Shown: piece by piece, positions 6,967-14,704 of the stretch
Layout: every line of letters begins with the position of its first letter
How positions within the stretch are numbered: the first letter of the stretch is position 1
DNA from: Paenibacillus amylolyticus
GTDB lineage: Bacteria; Bacillota; Bacilli; Paenibacillales; Paenibacillaceae
DNA length: 64,000 nucleotides
Direction of reading: 5' to 3'
Assembly (NCBI RefSeq): GCF_029689945.1
Contig: NZ_CP121451.1
Span: 186,001 to 250,000, forward strand
The notes under the pieces: model-generated
Databases searched by the model: none
What the model was told of the DNA's origin: nothing
Seen by the model: the letters and a program-made list of their open reading frames with translations, nothing else
Program-made: the position numbers and the translations under genes

Positions 6967-8354
6967 CTATTTGATCCGCTCAATCCGGGCTTTCAGTGCG
7001 TCCAGAAGCTTGTCCTGTGTGGCTGCCTTACCTTCCAGGGCTTTCATCACGTCTTCGTCAGCTCCACCTTGCACCACCAGGTGATGCAGAATAACCTTCT
7101 GCTTCTGGCCCTGCCTGTGCAGACGGCCGTTCGCTTGCTGGTAAAGCTCCAAGCTCCAGTTCAGGCCGAACCACACCACATGGTTCCCCCGTCCTGCAGG
7201 TTAAGGCCATACGCTGCACTGGCGGGATGGGCAAGCAGGATATCCACCTTGCCGGCATTCCAATCCAGTTGGTCCTGCGGCGTCTTCAGCTCCCGGATCC
7301 GTAAGGACGTTTTCTCCAAAGCCTTCTTGATCCGAGTCAGGTCATGCTGGAAGCTGTAGAACACCAAAGCCGATTTACCGTTAAGCTGTTCCACCAGCTC
7401 CATGAAAGCCTCGACCTTGTTATCGTGGATCTCGAAGACCTGCCGGTTCTCATCGTACAAGGCTCCGTTACACAGCTGCAGCAACTTGCCTGATAGCGCC
7501 GCTGCGCTGGTGACGGATATCTCCGTTCCGTCCTCGATCTCCAGAAGCAACTGCTTCTCCAACTGGTTATATTGCTTCTGGGCTTTCGCATCCAAGACAA
7601 CGGGAATGACGTTCACGATACTATCAGGCAGTTCCAGATAATCCTCAGCCTTCATGCTGATGCATAGATCCGCGATCTTACGCTGAATCACATCATCCGC
7701 ACCGGGTTTTGCCATGTATCCATGACCGTTGTAGTTCTTCTCAAAGTATTTCGTACGGTACCCCGTAATGTTCCTCTCCAGGCGTTGCCCCTGATCAAGA
7801 AGATTCACCTGTGCCCACAAGTCAAGCAATCCATTCGGTGCTGGTGTACCAGTCAGGCCCACGATCCGCTTGATATGCGGCCGTACCCACGTCAGTACCT
7901 TGAATCGCTTCGCCTGGTGATTCTTGAAGCTGGATAGCTCATCCAACACCACCATGTCAAAGGGCCAGGCATTTCGGTAATACTCCACAAGCCACGCCAC
8001 ATTATCCCGATTGATGACCCATACGTCTCCTGGCGAATTCAGAGATTTTATCCGCTGCTGTGCGGTACCCAAAACGGTAATGATCCGCATATGCTTCAGG
8101 TGCTGCCACTTGGCTGCCTCGTTCCCCCAGGTAGCCTCTGCTACCTTCTTGGGGGCAACGACCAAGGTCCGGCTGACTGCGAATCGGTTGTACTTCAGGT
8201 CATTGACAGCCGTTAGGGTAATGACTGTTTTCCCCAATCCAAGATCCAGAAACAGTCCAAGGGCATCATCCGTCAATAGCCGGTTAATGCAATACCGCTG
8301 ATAGTCATGCGGGACAAACTTCTTACGCTCTACACTCAAAGCTCCTGCAGCCAT
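6967..8354 (-). CDS. phage SNF2-family DNA helicase/ATPase, frameshifted in this sequence
   Basis: Superfamily 2 ATPase. Motifs in order: Q-like PHDYQRYCINRLL, Walker A DLGLGKTVIT (38-46), motif Ia TLVVAPKKV, DEAH-equivalent VVLDELSSFK, motif III GLTGTPAPNGLLDLW, then in the C-terminal lobe motif V-VI ending QANGRLHRQGQ. The lobe is split: near 7184-7185 the reading strand lacks one A in GGGGGAACCATG. Restoring it joins LQDGG to NHVVWFGLNWSLELYQQ and gives one protein of about 460 residues. Phages often place this helicase beside VRR-NUC, as here (19-bp overlap). It is probably used in replication fork or recombination-intermediate remodelling. Confidence 0.88.
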
Positions 8355-8608
8355 GCATCCACCTGCTCTCTGCTGTCGATCACCCGTACCTCATGGCCCA
8401 AAGCCTGCATCCGCTTATGTTGCACCTGCTGCAGCTTGGTGGGTTTCTTACCTGGGGCCTTCAGCTCCACGAATACGGTTCGGCCTTCAGGAAACAGTAC
8501 CAAACGGTCAGGCACTCCGGAGTTACCCGGCGATACGAATTTATAGGCGATTCCACCAAGGGCTTTTATCTTATCTCTCAAATAGGATTCAATTTGGCTC
8601 TCTTTCAC
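8336..8608 (-). CDS. VRR-NUC domain nuclease
   Basis: A 90-residue stand-alone PD-(D/E)XK nuclease. The GTG start at 8608 is chosen because GGAGGG sits 7 nt upstream; a longer frame lacks a site and would cross the palindrome at 8631. Motifs: GVPDRLVL (catalytic D34), VFVELKAPG (E48 and K50), and a C-terminal QxxHKRMQALGHEVRVID. VRR-NUC proteins are Holliday-junction or flap nucleases, and phage single-domain forms assemble as dimers on branched DNA. The gene overlaps the SNF2 helicase by 19 bp, which supports a combined role in resolving replication or recombination intermediates. Confidence 0.92.
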   Translation of the reverse strand: MKESQIESYLRDKIKALGGIAYKFVSPGNSGVPDRLVLFPEGRTVFVELKAPGKKPTKLQQVQHKRMQALGHEVRVIDSREQVDAWLQEL

Positions 8609-8630
8609 TTGACAACCCTCCTCAGTATGT

Positions 8631-8660
8631 GTTACGCGTACACGGGTGTACATGCGTAAC
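8631..8660. repeat. 30-bp imperfect palindrome upstream of the VRR-NUC gene
   Basis: The arms read GTTACGC...TACAC on one side and GTGTA...GCGTAAC on the other, around GGG, with a single unpaired offset. It lies 23 bp before the nuclease start codon and next to an AT-rich stretch and the TGTCAAC array. It could be an operator, a nuclease or initiator binding site, or an RNA hairpin in the leader. Confidence 0.6.
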
Positions 8661-8743
8661 TTTCTAGTATTTAGGCGTGTTAGGCGTTATATATTTTCTA
8701 TAATCTCTATAATCTATTTGTTTTTTATCTTTAACTAGATAAC

Positions 8744-8900
8744 TGTCAACAGTGTCAACAAAGTATAATAAAAGTATATATAGCAAGGGTTTAGGACGTT
8801 GACAGTTGTGTTGACACTCATGTTGACACTTGAAAATCTGTCACAATCCTTTGTTGACAGTTAAGCGAGTGTCAACAATTCATCTGTCAACATTGTCAAC
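8744..8900. repeat. TGTCAAC iteron-like array, candidate phage replication origin
   Basis: Nine exact copies of the heptamer TGTCAAC or its complement lie within 157 bp. Direct copies start at 8744, 8753, 8870, 8885 and 8894; inverted copies start at 8798, 8810, 8822 and 8853. A degenerate copy lies near 8837. Spacings of 9 and 12 bp recur. An AT-rich tract fills about 8680-8740. The array starts at the 3' end of the primase/helicase gene, a common place for phage origins. An origin or a regulator array are both possible; the repeat itself is certain. Confidence 0.75.
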
Positions 8901-11298
8901 AATCTTTGCGACGGTAGCCGCGCTGGGTTTCGTATGGGCCGAATCGTCCGCGATACTCCTCCCATCCTGGTATGCAGGATAAAATGCCATTGATCTCTCT
9001 CGTGTCCGCTTGTTTCATAAACTTGATGTCCGAATTGAAGCATTCGCACCAAATTTCAGCGGCACATATCCGGTCCCGGGGGCCTCCCTCGCCTTCTTGG
9101 GGCTTCCCAAACTCGCCGGACCAGTACATTCGTCTCGTCGGTAAATCGCGCTTTAGCCAATCTTCCGGAACTGGCCTCTCCACAAATGCCTGAATGATAC
9201 CTTCCTTTGCATTGCTTTCCCTGTGGGCCTCCTGGCGCTCTTTGGCCAATTCTTCGATCTCACCTGACAGATAGAGGGGCTCACTCAGCTGCCACCGTAC
9301 AAATGCTTCCGCATATATCTGATCTACTTCACCCTTCAGATCCTGAAACACACTCTTTGTCGGCTTTACAATGCCCACATCAATTGGCCAAAACCGCCGA
9401 TTGCCTGTCCGATCCCGCAGGAACTCGCTATCATTGGTTGTTCCGAAGAACACGCAGCGCCGTGGATAAGGCATTGTACGCTTGCCATATGCCTCACGAT
9501 AAATGTCCTCTGTCCGGCTCAGGAACTGCTTTACGGCGTTGCTCTCGGACTTACTCATCCCTGTCAGCTCCCCGACCTCGTTGAGCCAAACACCCTGGAT
9601 CAGCTCCATAGCGTCCTTGCCTTCAAAGGTGGTCAAGCTGTCGGAATACCAGTCCTTGCCCATGTACCGCAGAAATGTGGATTTACCTAACCCCTGCGGC
9701 CCCGCCAGAATCGTCATATAGTCCCATTTCACGCCCGGCTCCATCGCTCTGGCCACAGCAGCCGTGAAAGACTTCCGGGACACCGCCCGCGTATACAGGC
9801 TGTCCTCTGCACCCAGGTAATCGGTAAACAGTGTGTCCAGTCTCGGCACACCGTCCCACGTCAGCCCTTCCAGGTACCTCCGCACATCGTTGAACCGCTT
9901 CTTATGTGTGATAAGGGTTAATGCGTTGTTGATCTTGGCGTCTACCGCGATGCCGTACACCTTTTCGATATAATGGTAAATCCCTGCATCATCCGAACTG
10001 GCCCAAGGCCGCCGTTCTTCTCTGGCATCCCACGGAAGTGACCCAAGTACCAGACCTCGGTTGGCGAACTCATCAAACGCAATCTTATCCTTTAAAGCCG
10101 GATCATACTCCAGCACGATCAGCACGTTATCCACCGTCTTCAGGTACACACCATTGCTGTTGAATTCCAGCCGCCGCATCCAGTCCATATCCTCTGGCTC
10201 TGCTGGCAGCACTGGAGAATCGGCAAACGCTGCTGTAGCCTTCTGGTGTCGTTCCTGCATCAATAGTCCAGCCACAGGCTCCTGTCGCATGGCATAGTCC
10301 ATCATGGCTGTGTATGAAGGTAGCTTGTTCGTAGGCGTCCCAGGCTTCGCCTCGTCGTCCTGATCGCCGAACTTGTGAAGCCTCACCAGGTCAAAACTGT
10401 TAACCAGCCGTCCGCCTGTCGGATCCGTAGCATGGTGGGAGAATAGAAACTGGCCATCGTCGTAAACAATCGCACCGCCTGTGGTTGAACCGCCTACGTA
10501 CGTAAGTCTGCCACTGCAGTCATCCGTGTTCAGATAGACACCTGGCAGAAATGCCTCAATGGCTGCCGGCACGTCGTAGACCTTGCAGAAGGCCCCGACC
10601 ATGCCCTGCTTCTCGGTAGGATCTCCCTGCTTAGCAGCCAGACGTACATGGGTCTGTCCGGTACCAGGCACCTGTGGCCACGAAGCAACATTGCGCCAAT
10701 CCTGATACATGGCCAGAAGACCATCTACGGAAAGGAAAGGCTTATCTCCGAACGTGAACACATACTGACTGTCCGCGCTGCAACTTGGCCAGTACATGAG
10801 TCGTGAAGCTTCGAACGTGGTCGGATCACAAAGCCCAATGCCGATGATCTCCCCGAGCTTCCGGGCAAGCGGCTCATACTCATCCGCTGAGGCCGTCCGG
10901 TCTAATGGAGCAACAACCCGAAGCCGTGGACGGTTCTCCTCATGCTTCCGCGTACTGTAAACGGCATAGCCGCAACTCAGGCCATCCAGGCGGCGAAGGA
11001 TATCCGCCGTCGCGCCTGCTGGAATATTATCAAGGTCAAGCGTAACCAGATCACGGCCAATGACCGCGTTGGCTTTCCGGCGACCGCCTGACAGACTGCC
11101 ACCGACAAAGCCGCCAACGTCCTTCAGGTCATCCTGTTTGCTCTTAGGCAGCTGCAAGTATTCCGCCAGCGTTTCCGCACCCCGTACAGCAGTCCGTAAA
11201 CGCTCGACGATCTCCGACCAATAGGCCGTTTGCGTCTGCCAGTTTGTGCTGTGTCTGGTCCCGGCGCTTGATATTGTTAGTTGTCTGTCAAAATGCAT
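8896..11298 (-). CDS. VapE-type phage primase/helicase
   Basis: An 800-residue replication protein of the virulence-associated E family. The N-terminal 190 residues resemble a PrimPol-type domain (LVTLDLDNIPAG with D88 and D90; RKHEENRPRLRVVAPLD around H119; CDPTTFEASRLMYWPS). The C-terminal half is a superfamily 3-like ATPase with the family motifs KKRFNDVRRYLEGLTWDG, Walker A GPQGLGKST (533-541) and later VWLNEVGEL and GTTNDSEFLRDRTGNRRFWP. It would unwind and prime phage DNA. The ATG has AGGAGG 8 nt upstream. The C-terminal codons run into the TGTCAAC array, the likely origin it acts on. Polymerase, VRR-NUC and SNF2 genes are in the same module. Confidence 0.93.
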   Translation of the reverse strand: MHFDRQLTISSAGTRHSTNWQTQTAYWSEIVERLRTAVRGAETLAEYLQLPKSKQDDLKDVGGFVGGSLSGGRRKANAVIGRDLVTLDLDNIPAGATADILRRLDGLSCGYAVYSTRKHEENRPRLRVVAPLDRTASADEYEPLARKLGEIIGIGLCDPTTFEASRLMYWPSCSADSQYVFTFGDKPFLSVDGLLAMYQDWRNVASWPQVPGTGQTHVRLAAKQGDPTEKQGMVGAFCKVYDVPAAIEAFLPGVYLNTDDCSGRLTYVGGSTTGGAIVYDDGQFLFSHHATDPTGGRLVNSFDLVRLHKFGDQDDEAKPGTPTNKLPSYTAMMDYAMRQEPVAGLLMQERHQKATAAFADSPVLPAEPEDMDWMRRLEFNSNGVYLKTVDNVLIVLEYDPALKDKIAFDEFANRGLVLGSLPWDAREERRPWASSDDAGIYHYIEKVYGIAVDAKINNALTLITHKKRFNDVRRYLEGLTWDGVPRLDTLFTDYLGAEDSLYTRAVSRKSFTAAVARAMEPGVKWDYMTILAGPQGLGKSTFLRYMGKDWYSDSLTTFEGKDAMELIQGVWLNEVGELTGMSKSESNAVKQFLSRTEDIYREAYGKRTMPYPRRCVFFGTTNDSEFLRDRTGNRRFWPIDVGIVKPTKSVFQDLKGEVDQIYAEAFVRWQLSEPLYLSGEIEELAKERQEAHRESNAKEGIIQAFVERPVPEDWLKRDLPTRRMYWSGEFGKPQEGEGGPRDRICAAEIWCECFNSDIKFMKQADTREINGILSCIPGWEEYRGRFGPYETQRGYRRKDC

Positions 11299-11319
11299 GA
11301 CGCCTGCCTCCTGGTTTAA

Positions 11320-11856
11320 TCAATCTTCTTTTATAAACCTGCGTGCAAAACGCAGCTGCTGTTCAATATAGGGATCGGTCTCCTTGCCGCCTAAAGCCAG
11401 CCAATCTCCGATACGCTGGTTGATATCCTTGAGAACGGGCAGCGGCAGCTGATCAGTAATCTTGTTTATCTCAGCCATTGGATTTTCTGAGTCCTGCTGA
11501 TCCAGCCCCTTAGCATCATTCTCTGAAATTAATCCCAGGTCGATCAGGGTTAGAAATAGCTTTTGAAATGCCCTGTTACGAATTTTGGTGAAGGTATCCT
11601 TTGAAATAGGCGGATCAAGATGAAATGTGTAAACATTCAGATCACTACGCTGAAAATCTACTAGATACCTGGCAGTTATCAATTTCTTTTCATTCTCACT
11701 CAACAGACTAACCGCTGAATTAACAGCATCTACATAAGTTTTTCGAATAGGATTATCAGAGGAAAACTTGCACAGGTCATATTGTTCGAAAACTTGTTTC
11801 ATGATTTTAGATAATCTTTTATGATTCATTTCAGGAATAACTGACTTCACTTTCAC
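11320..11856 (-). CDS. ArpU-like phage transcriptional regulator
   Basis: A 178-residue protein with a GTG start behind GGAGG. Residues 35-110 match the ArpU-type regulator pattern: YVDAVNSAVSLLSENEKKLI followed by TARYL, then a region 4-like helix-turn-helix around PPISKDTFTKIRNRAFQKLF. ArpU-family proteins control late or lysis gene expression in phages of Gram-positive hosts. The C-terminal 60 residues are extra and helical (LPLPVLKDINQRIGDWLALG). Oddly, it lies in the middle of the replication module rather than at its end, where the other sigma-like protein sits; the phage therefore carries two sigma-related regulators. Confidence 0.7.
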   Translation of the reverse strand: MKVKSVIPEMNHKRLSKIMKQVFEQYDLCKFSSDNPIRKTYVDAVNSAVSLLSENEKKLITARYLVDFQRSDLNVYTFHLDPPISKDTFTKIRNRAFQKLFLTLIDLGLISENDAKGLDQQDSENPMAEINKITDQLPLPVLKDINQRIGDWLALGGKETDPYIEQQLRFARRFIKED

Positions 11857-11858
11857 GG

Positions 11859-12023
11859 TTATTCCTCCTCATACCATGTGAATTCATCGGCAACCTCTTC
11901 CCAAACCCACTCTTCATAGGCGGCCGTAATTTCTTCATCAGTAGTTCCATCATCAAATTCAATTGTCTGTGTATATGTCTGGTAACCGACACCCTTGTTC
12001 CTGCTAAATGAAATTCTTCTCAT
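11859..12023 (-). CDS. small acidic phage protein, 54 residues
   Basis: A short frame ending three bases before the GTG of the ArpU-like gene. It encodes MRRISFSRNKGVGYQTYTQT and then a strongly acidic, tryptophan-rich C-terminus (TAAYEEWVWEEVADEFTWYE). The tail has about one acidic residue in three, as in DNA-mimic or inhibitor proteins, but no family is recognised. Coding is supported by tight spacing on both sides (a few bases to each neighbour) and normal codon use. It is shorter than usual ORF cut-offs. Confidence 0.6.
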   Translation of the reverse strand: MRRISFSRNKGVGYQTYTQTIEFDDGTTDEEITAAYEEWVWEEVADEFTWYEEE

Positions 12024-12026
12024 AAC

Positions 12027-12545
12027 CTACCCTCGCTTTCCAAAAATCTGTACTGCCCAATCACCTTCGCGCTCACGTAGCCGCTTTGCCCCAAGAACGC
12101 CCGACTGTTGTCGTGACCATAAAGGTTCTGTAGCGGCACGTTCATAATCCCATCCTATATATTTAATCCGGTGAACAAATGTGGCGTACGCTATTCCATT
12201 TTGGGAAGCGAGATCCACATATTCCTTGGGGTATATGCGAATAGCCTCTGTAGCTCTTGCCGTCTGGGCTTTGGCCTGTTCAGGAGTTTGGAGCGGCTCA
12301 GTTGCCGCCCTATCCATCGACCACCCTCGATTTACTCGAGACATAAACGTGTCATAACTGATTCCGTTCTTCTCTGCTTCAGCTTTCCAGCGCTTACGAT
12401 TTGTGCTTTGTCGTGGTGGTGTTGTCATAGCACGCTGCTTTGGCCAACCCTGCGCACGTACACGCCGATCCAACATGGCTGAACTTATTCCGAGCTTGGC
12501 CGCTTCTTCATACTCCCCTGGAGTGATGTAGAAATAATGCCCCAT
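12027..12545 (-). CDS. phage protein with three tandem HTH-like repeats
   Basis: A 172-residue protein built of three diverged copies of a roughly 50-residue unit. The core is A..xGIxYxTFxxRVxxxGWxxxRAATxP: copy one EEAAKLGISSAMLDRRVRAQ, copy two AEKNGISYDTFMSRVNRGWS, copy three ASQNGIAYATFVHRIKYIGW. Each looks like a small helix-turn-helix of the kind found singly in homing endonucleases and phage regulators, so the protein probably tracks repeated DNA sites. No catalytic motif is seen. It overlaps the 60-residue gene upstream and is in line with the MazG-like gene, in the same operon. Confidence 0.65.
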   Translation of the reverse strand: MGHYFYITPGEYEEAAKLGISSAMLDRRVRAQGWPKQRAMTTPPRQSTNRKRWKAEAEKNGISYDTFMSRVNRGWSMDRAATEPLQTPEQAKAQTARATEAIRIYPKEYVDLASQNGIAYATFVHRIKYIGWDYERAATEPLWSRQQSGVLGAKRLREREGDWAVQIFGKRG

Positions 12546-12667
12546 TTTGCTTGTCGCCTCCTTGGCGGTGGTTCAGGAAGAGGCTTGTACACCTCACCGA
12601 TCACCCTGCCGCTATCGTCTGTGACAATATCCCAAGGGATATCTGATTTATAAAGATCAGTGAACAT
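12485..12667 (-). CDS. hypothetical phage protein, 60 residues
   Basis: The frame starts MFTDLYKSDIPWDIVTDDSG four bases after the MazG-like stop. It continues with GRVIGEVYKPLPEPPPRRRQ. A longer in-frame start (MAARFFNQ) would overlap the upstream gene. It overlaps the repeat-protein gene by about 60 bp, more than usual, so its last 20 residues may be spurious or reflect a further indel. There is no recognised domain. The conserved-looking segment is the first 45 residues. Confidence 0.45.
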   Translation of the reverse strand: MFTDLYKSDIPWDIVTDDSGRVIGEVYKPLPEPPPRRRQAKWGIISTSLQGSMKKRPSSE

Positions 12668-12671
12668 CTGA

Positions 12672-13283
12672 TTAAAGAACCTTGCCGCCATGACGCTGCG
12701 GCCGAGTAGCGTTGTAGGCCATCTTCTCCTGAATGGCCTTTTCCAGATCGATACCATAATGGCCGCAAACGTCCATCACGCGGATCACGATGTCGGCCAA
12801 TTCCGAAGGGATTCCGCAGGGCTTCCAATCAGCATCAAGCATCGTGTAACGTTCAATAATCTGTCCATCAAAATTCTTCGCCTCGTACCACATTTCTGTT
12901 GGCTGTTTGCCATTCCGGAAATCCTCCAAAGCCTCTGAAGCTTCCGAATGGATCAGGGCAATAGTCTCACCAAAGCTTGGATTTCTGACCCACCAGCCTT
13001 TACTCTCTGCGTTCTTATGAGCCGCTTCGACTAGCTCCGAGATTGTTTTAGTGGACCGCCCACTAACCGTGGAATCCCAATGGCCATTACGCTTCAAAAT
13101 CTCAATGACGTCACCCGCATAAGGCTCGTCCAGGTTTACTACGATATAATGGTTATCAGACTTACCAATTGCTTCGCGTTCCTCGCTAATCCGATTCAAT
13201 AACCCGTAAAACTTCTGAATGTTATCCTCATCAAGTAATGTATCGATATCCGAAATTTTCGCTACAGCAAATTTATAATCCAT
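12672..13283 (-). CDS. MazG-like nucleotide pyrophosphohydrolase-domain protein
   Basis: A 203-residue protein starting MDYKFAVAKISDIDTLLDED, with AGGAGG 9 nt upstream of ATG 13283. The C-terminal 95 residues are an all-alpha NTP-pyrophosphatase of the MazG/DUF550 type: GETIALIHSEASEALEDFRN carries the metal-binding ExxE region, and IPSELADIVIRVMDVCGHYG supplies the second helix with E and D ligands. Phage MazG proteins hydrolyse nucleotides or alarmones such as (p)ppGpp. The N-terminal 75 residues are a separate, unrecognised domain (VNLDEPYAGDVIEILKRNGH). It sits between the AAA+ ATPase and small genes of the replication module. Confidence 0.82.
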   Translation of the reverse strand: MDYKFAVAKISDIDTLLDEDNIQKFYGLLNRISEEREAIGKSDNHYIVVNLDEPYAGDVIEILKRNGHWDSTVSGRSTKTISELVEAAHKNAESKGWWVRNPSFGETIALIHSEASEALEDFRNGKQPTEMWYEAKNFDGQIIERYTMLDADWKPCGIPSELADIVIRVMDVCGHYGIDLEKAIQEKMAYNATRPQRHGGKVL

Positions 13284-13299
13284 GGTTATTAGCCTCCTA

Positions 13300-14692
13300 T
13301 TAATTTGGTCTTTGATTAATTCCGATGAGATCCAGAGCGAATATACGAGCTTGGGCCTCTTTGATGATCCGATGCAGCACATCTACTTCAGTCGCCTTGA
13401 CACCCCCCATCGAGTGAATGAGATCCGTTGCTGTCAGCGTGGCCAGATCTTTTCGTGTTGGATTCTGAAGCTGAGAAACGCGCATGGATTGTTTCCGGAT
13501 AGAGCGTTCAATCTGGTTGCGAACTGTTCGAGCATTACCGAAATTCGGCTTTCCCTTCTCGATCCAAAGCACACTGGCCAAAGCGTCCAGGTAATCCTTA
13601 TCCGGCTGATATTCCTGATCGATACACATTTGAAAACCAATCTGCACAAGCTCTGGTACAGGGTAATCTGGAAAGTGAATGGTGGTCGGAAACCTGGAGG
13701 CAAGTCCTGGGTTAGCTTTAATGAACTTAGCCATGTCTTCGGGATATCCGGCTGCGATCACCACGACCTCGTCCCTCATGTCCTCAATGCACTGCACCAT
13801 GGCAGCAATTACGGTATCACCTTGATTGTGCGAAGACTTTTCACTAGGAGTGAATGCGTAGGCTTCATCGATGAACAGAACCCCGCCGCGCGCAGCTTTA
13901 AATTTCGCTACGATCCTTTTTCTGCAGCACCTACGAGAGAAGCAGCAATCTCGGAGTGGTGTACCTCAACAAAAGGAATATCATTTTTGTCTTCTCTTTA
14001 AGCAGCCCGATCTCTGCGAACGCCTCCCCGATCAGGCGAGCTGCTGTGGTCTTGCCTGTACCTGGATTGCCAGTGAATATCATGTGATTCGACTGTATCG
14101 ATGTTTTCAGACGATGCTTCTTTCGTAATGCTGCGATCCGCGAGAAATGGACCATCTCATCTACCTGTTCCTTGATAGCGTGCATTCCCGGCAGACTTGT
14201 CAGGCGGTTCAGTGCATCCTTTGCCTTGTCATTAACTTGATAATCCCCCACGTCCGATCCTCCTTCTTCGTCCTGGCCAACCAGTTGAGCACTTTGCCAG
14301 AACCCTTTCGTACCACGGCCTTCTAATTCACGTTGCGCCATCAGCAATTGATAATGGGCCTCGCCTTTCTTGTTCTTCAGCAACTGCCTTTCCTTCACAA
14401 CATCCTGGAGTAGATTCCACAAGGCAGTCTCCGGGTAATACCAGCGCGCCCAGCCCTCTGGCGTCTTATGCCGGTTAATCTGTTTCCGTCCGATATCCAC
14501 GTTATAGCGGTACTTATACTGTTTCTTGCCTCTGTGATCTCCGATCCGAATGCTGTTACAAACACCGTAGTCAAGCTTCAGGTAAATGCTGCTTGTCGTC
14601 TTGCTGTCATATCGCTGTATAATGAATCCTTCCCGTTGTAAAAGCATGATTAGGTCGGCTGCTATTCGTGCTGTCGGTGTTGTCGCAATCAA
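13300..14692 (-). CDS. AAA+ ATPase of the CbxX/SpoVK type, two frameshifts in this sequence
   Basis: A reconstructed protein of about 465 residues. The N-terminal 130 residues are unfamiliar. Then comes a CbxX/CfqX-type AAA+ domain: LNRLTSLPGMHAIKEQVDEM, Walker A GNPGTGKTTAARLIGEAF, Walker B region GGVLFIDEAYAF, sensor-1 VVVIAAGYPEDMAKF, arginine finger region PGLASRFPTTIHFPDY. Two A-runs (T-runs on the plus strand at 13,917-13,921 and 13,984-13,988) each lack one base; adding both restores a single frame through EVHHSEIAASLVGAAEK. A TTG start at 14692 fits GGAGG 7 nt upstream. SpoVK-like ATPases remodel protein complexes; the phage role is unknown. It lies next to the DNA polymerase. Confidence 0.82.
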
Positions 14693-14704
14693 AGCCAACT
14701 CCTC

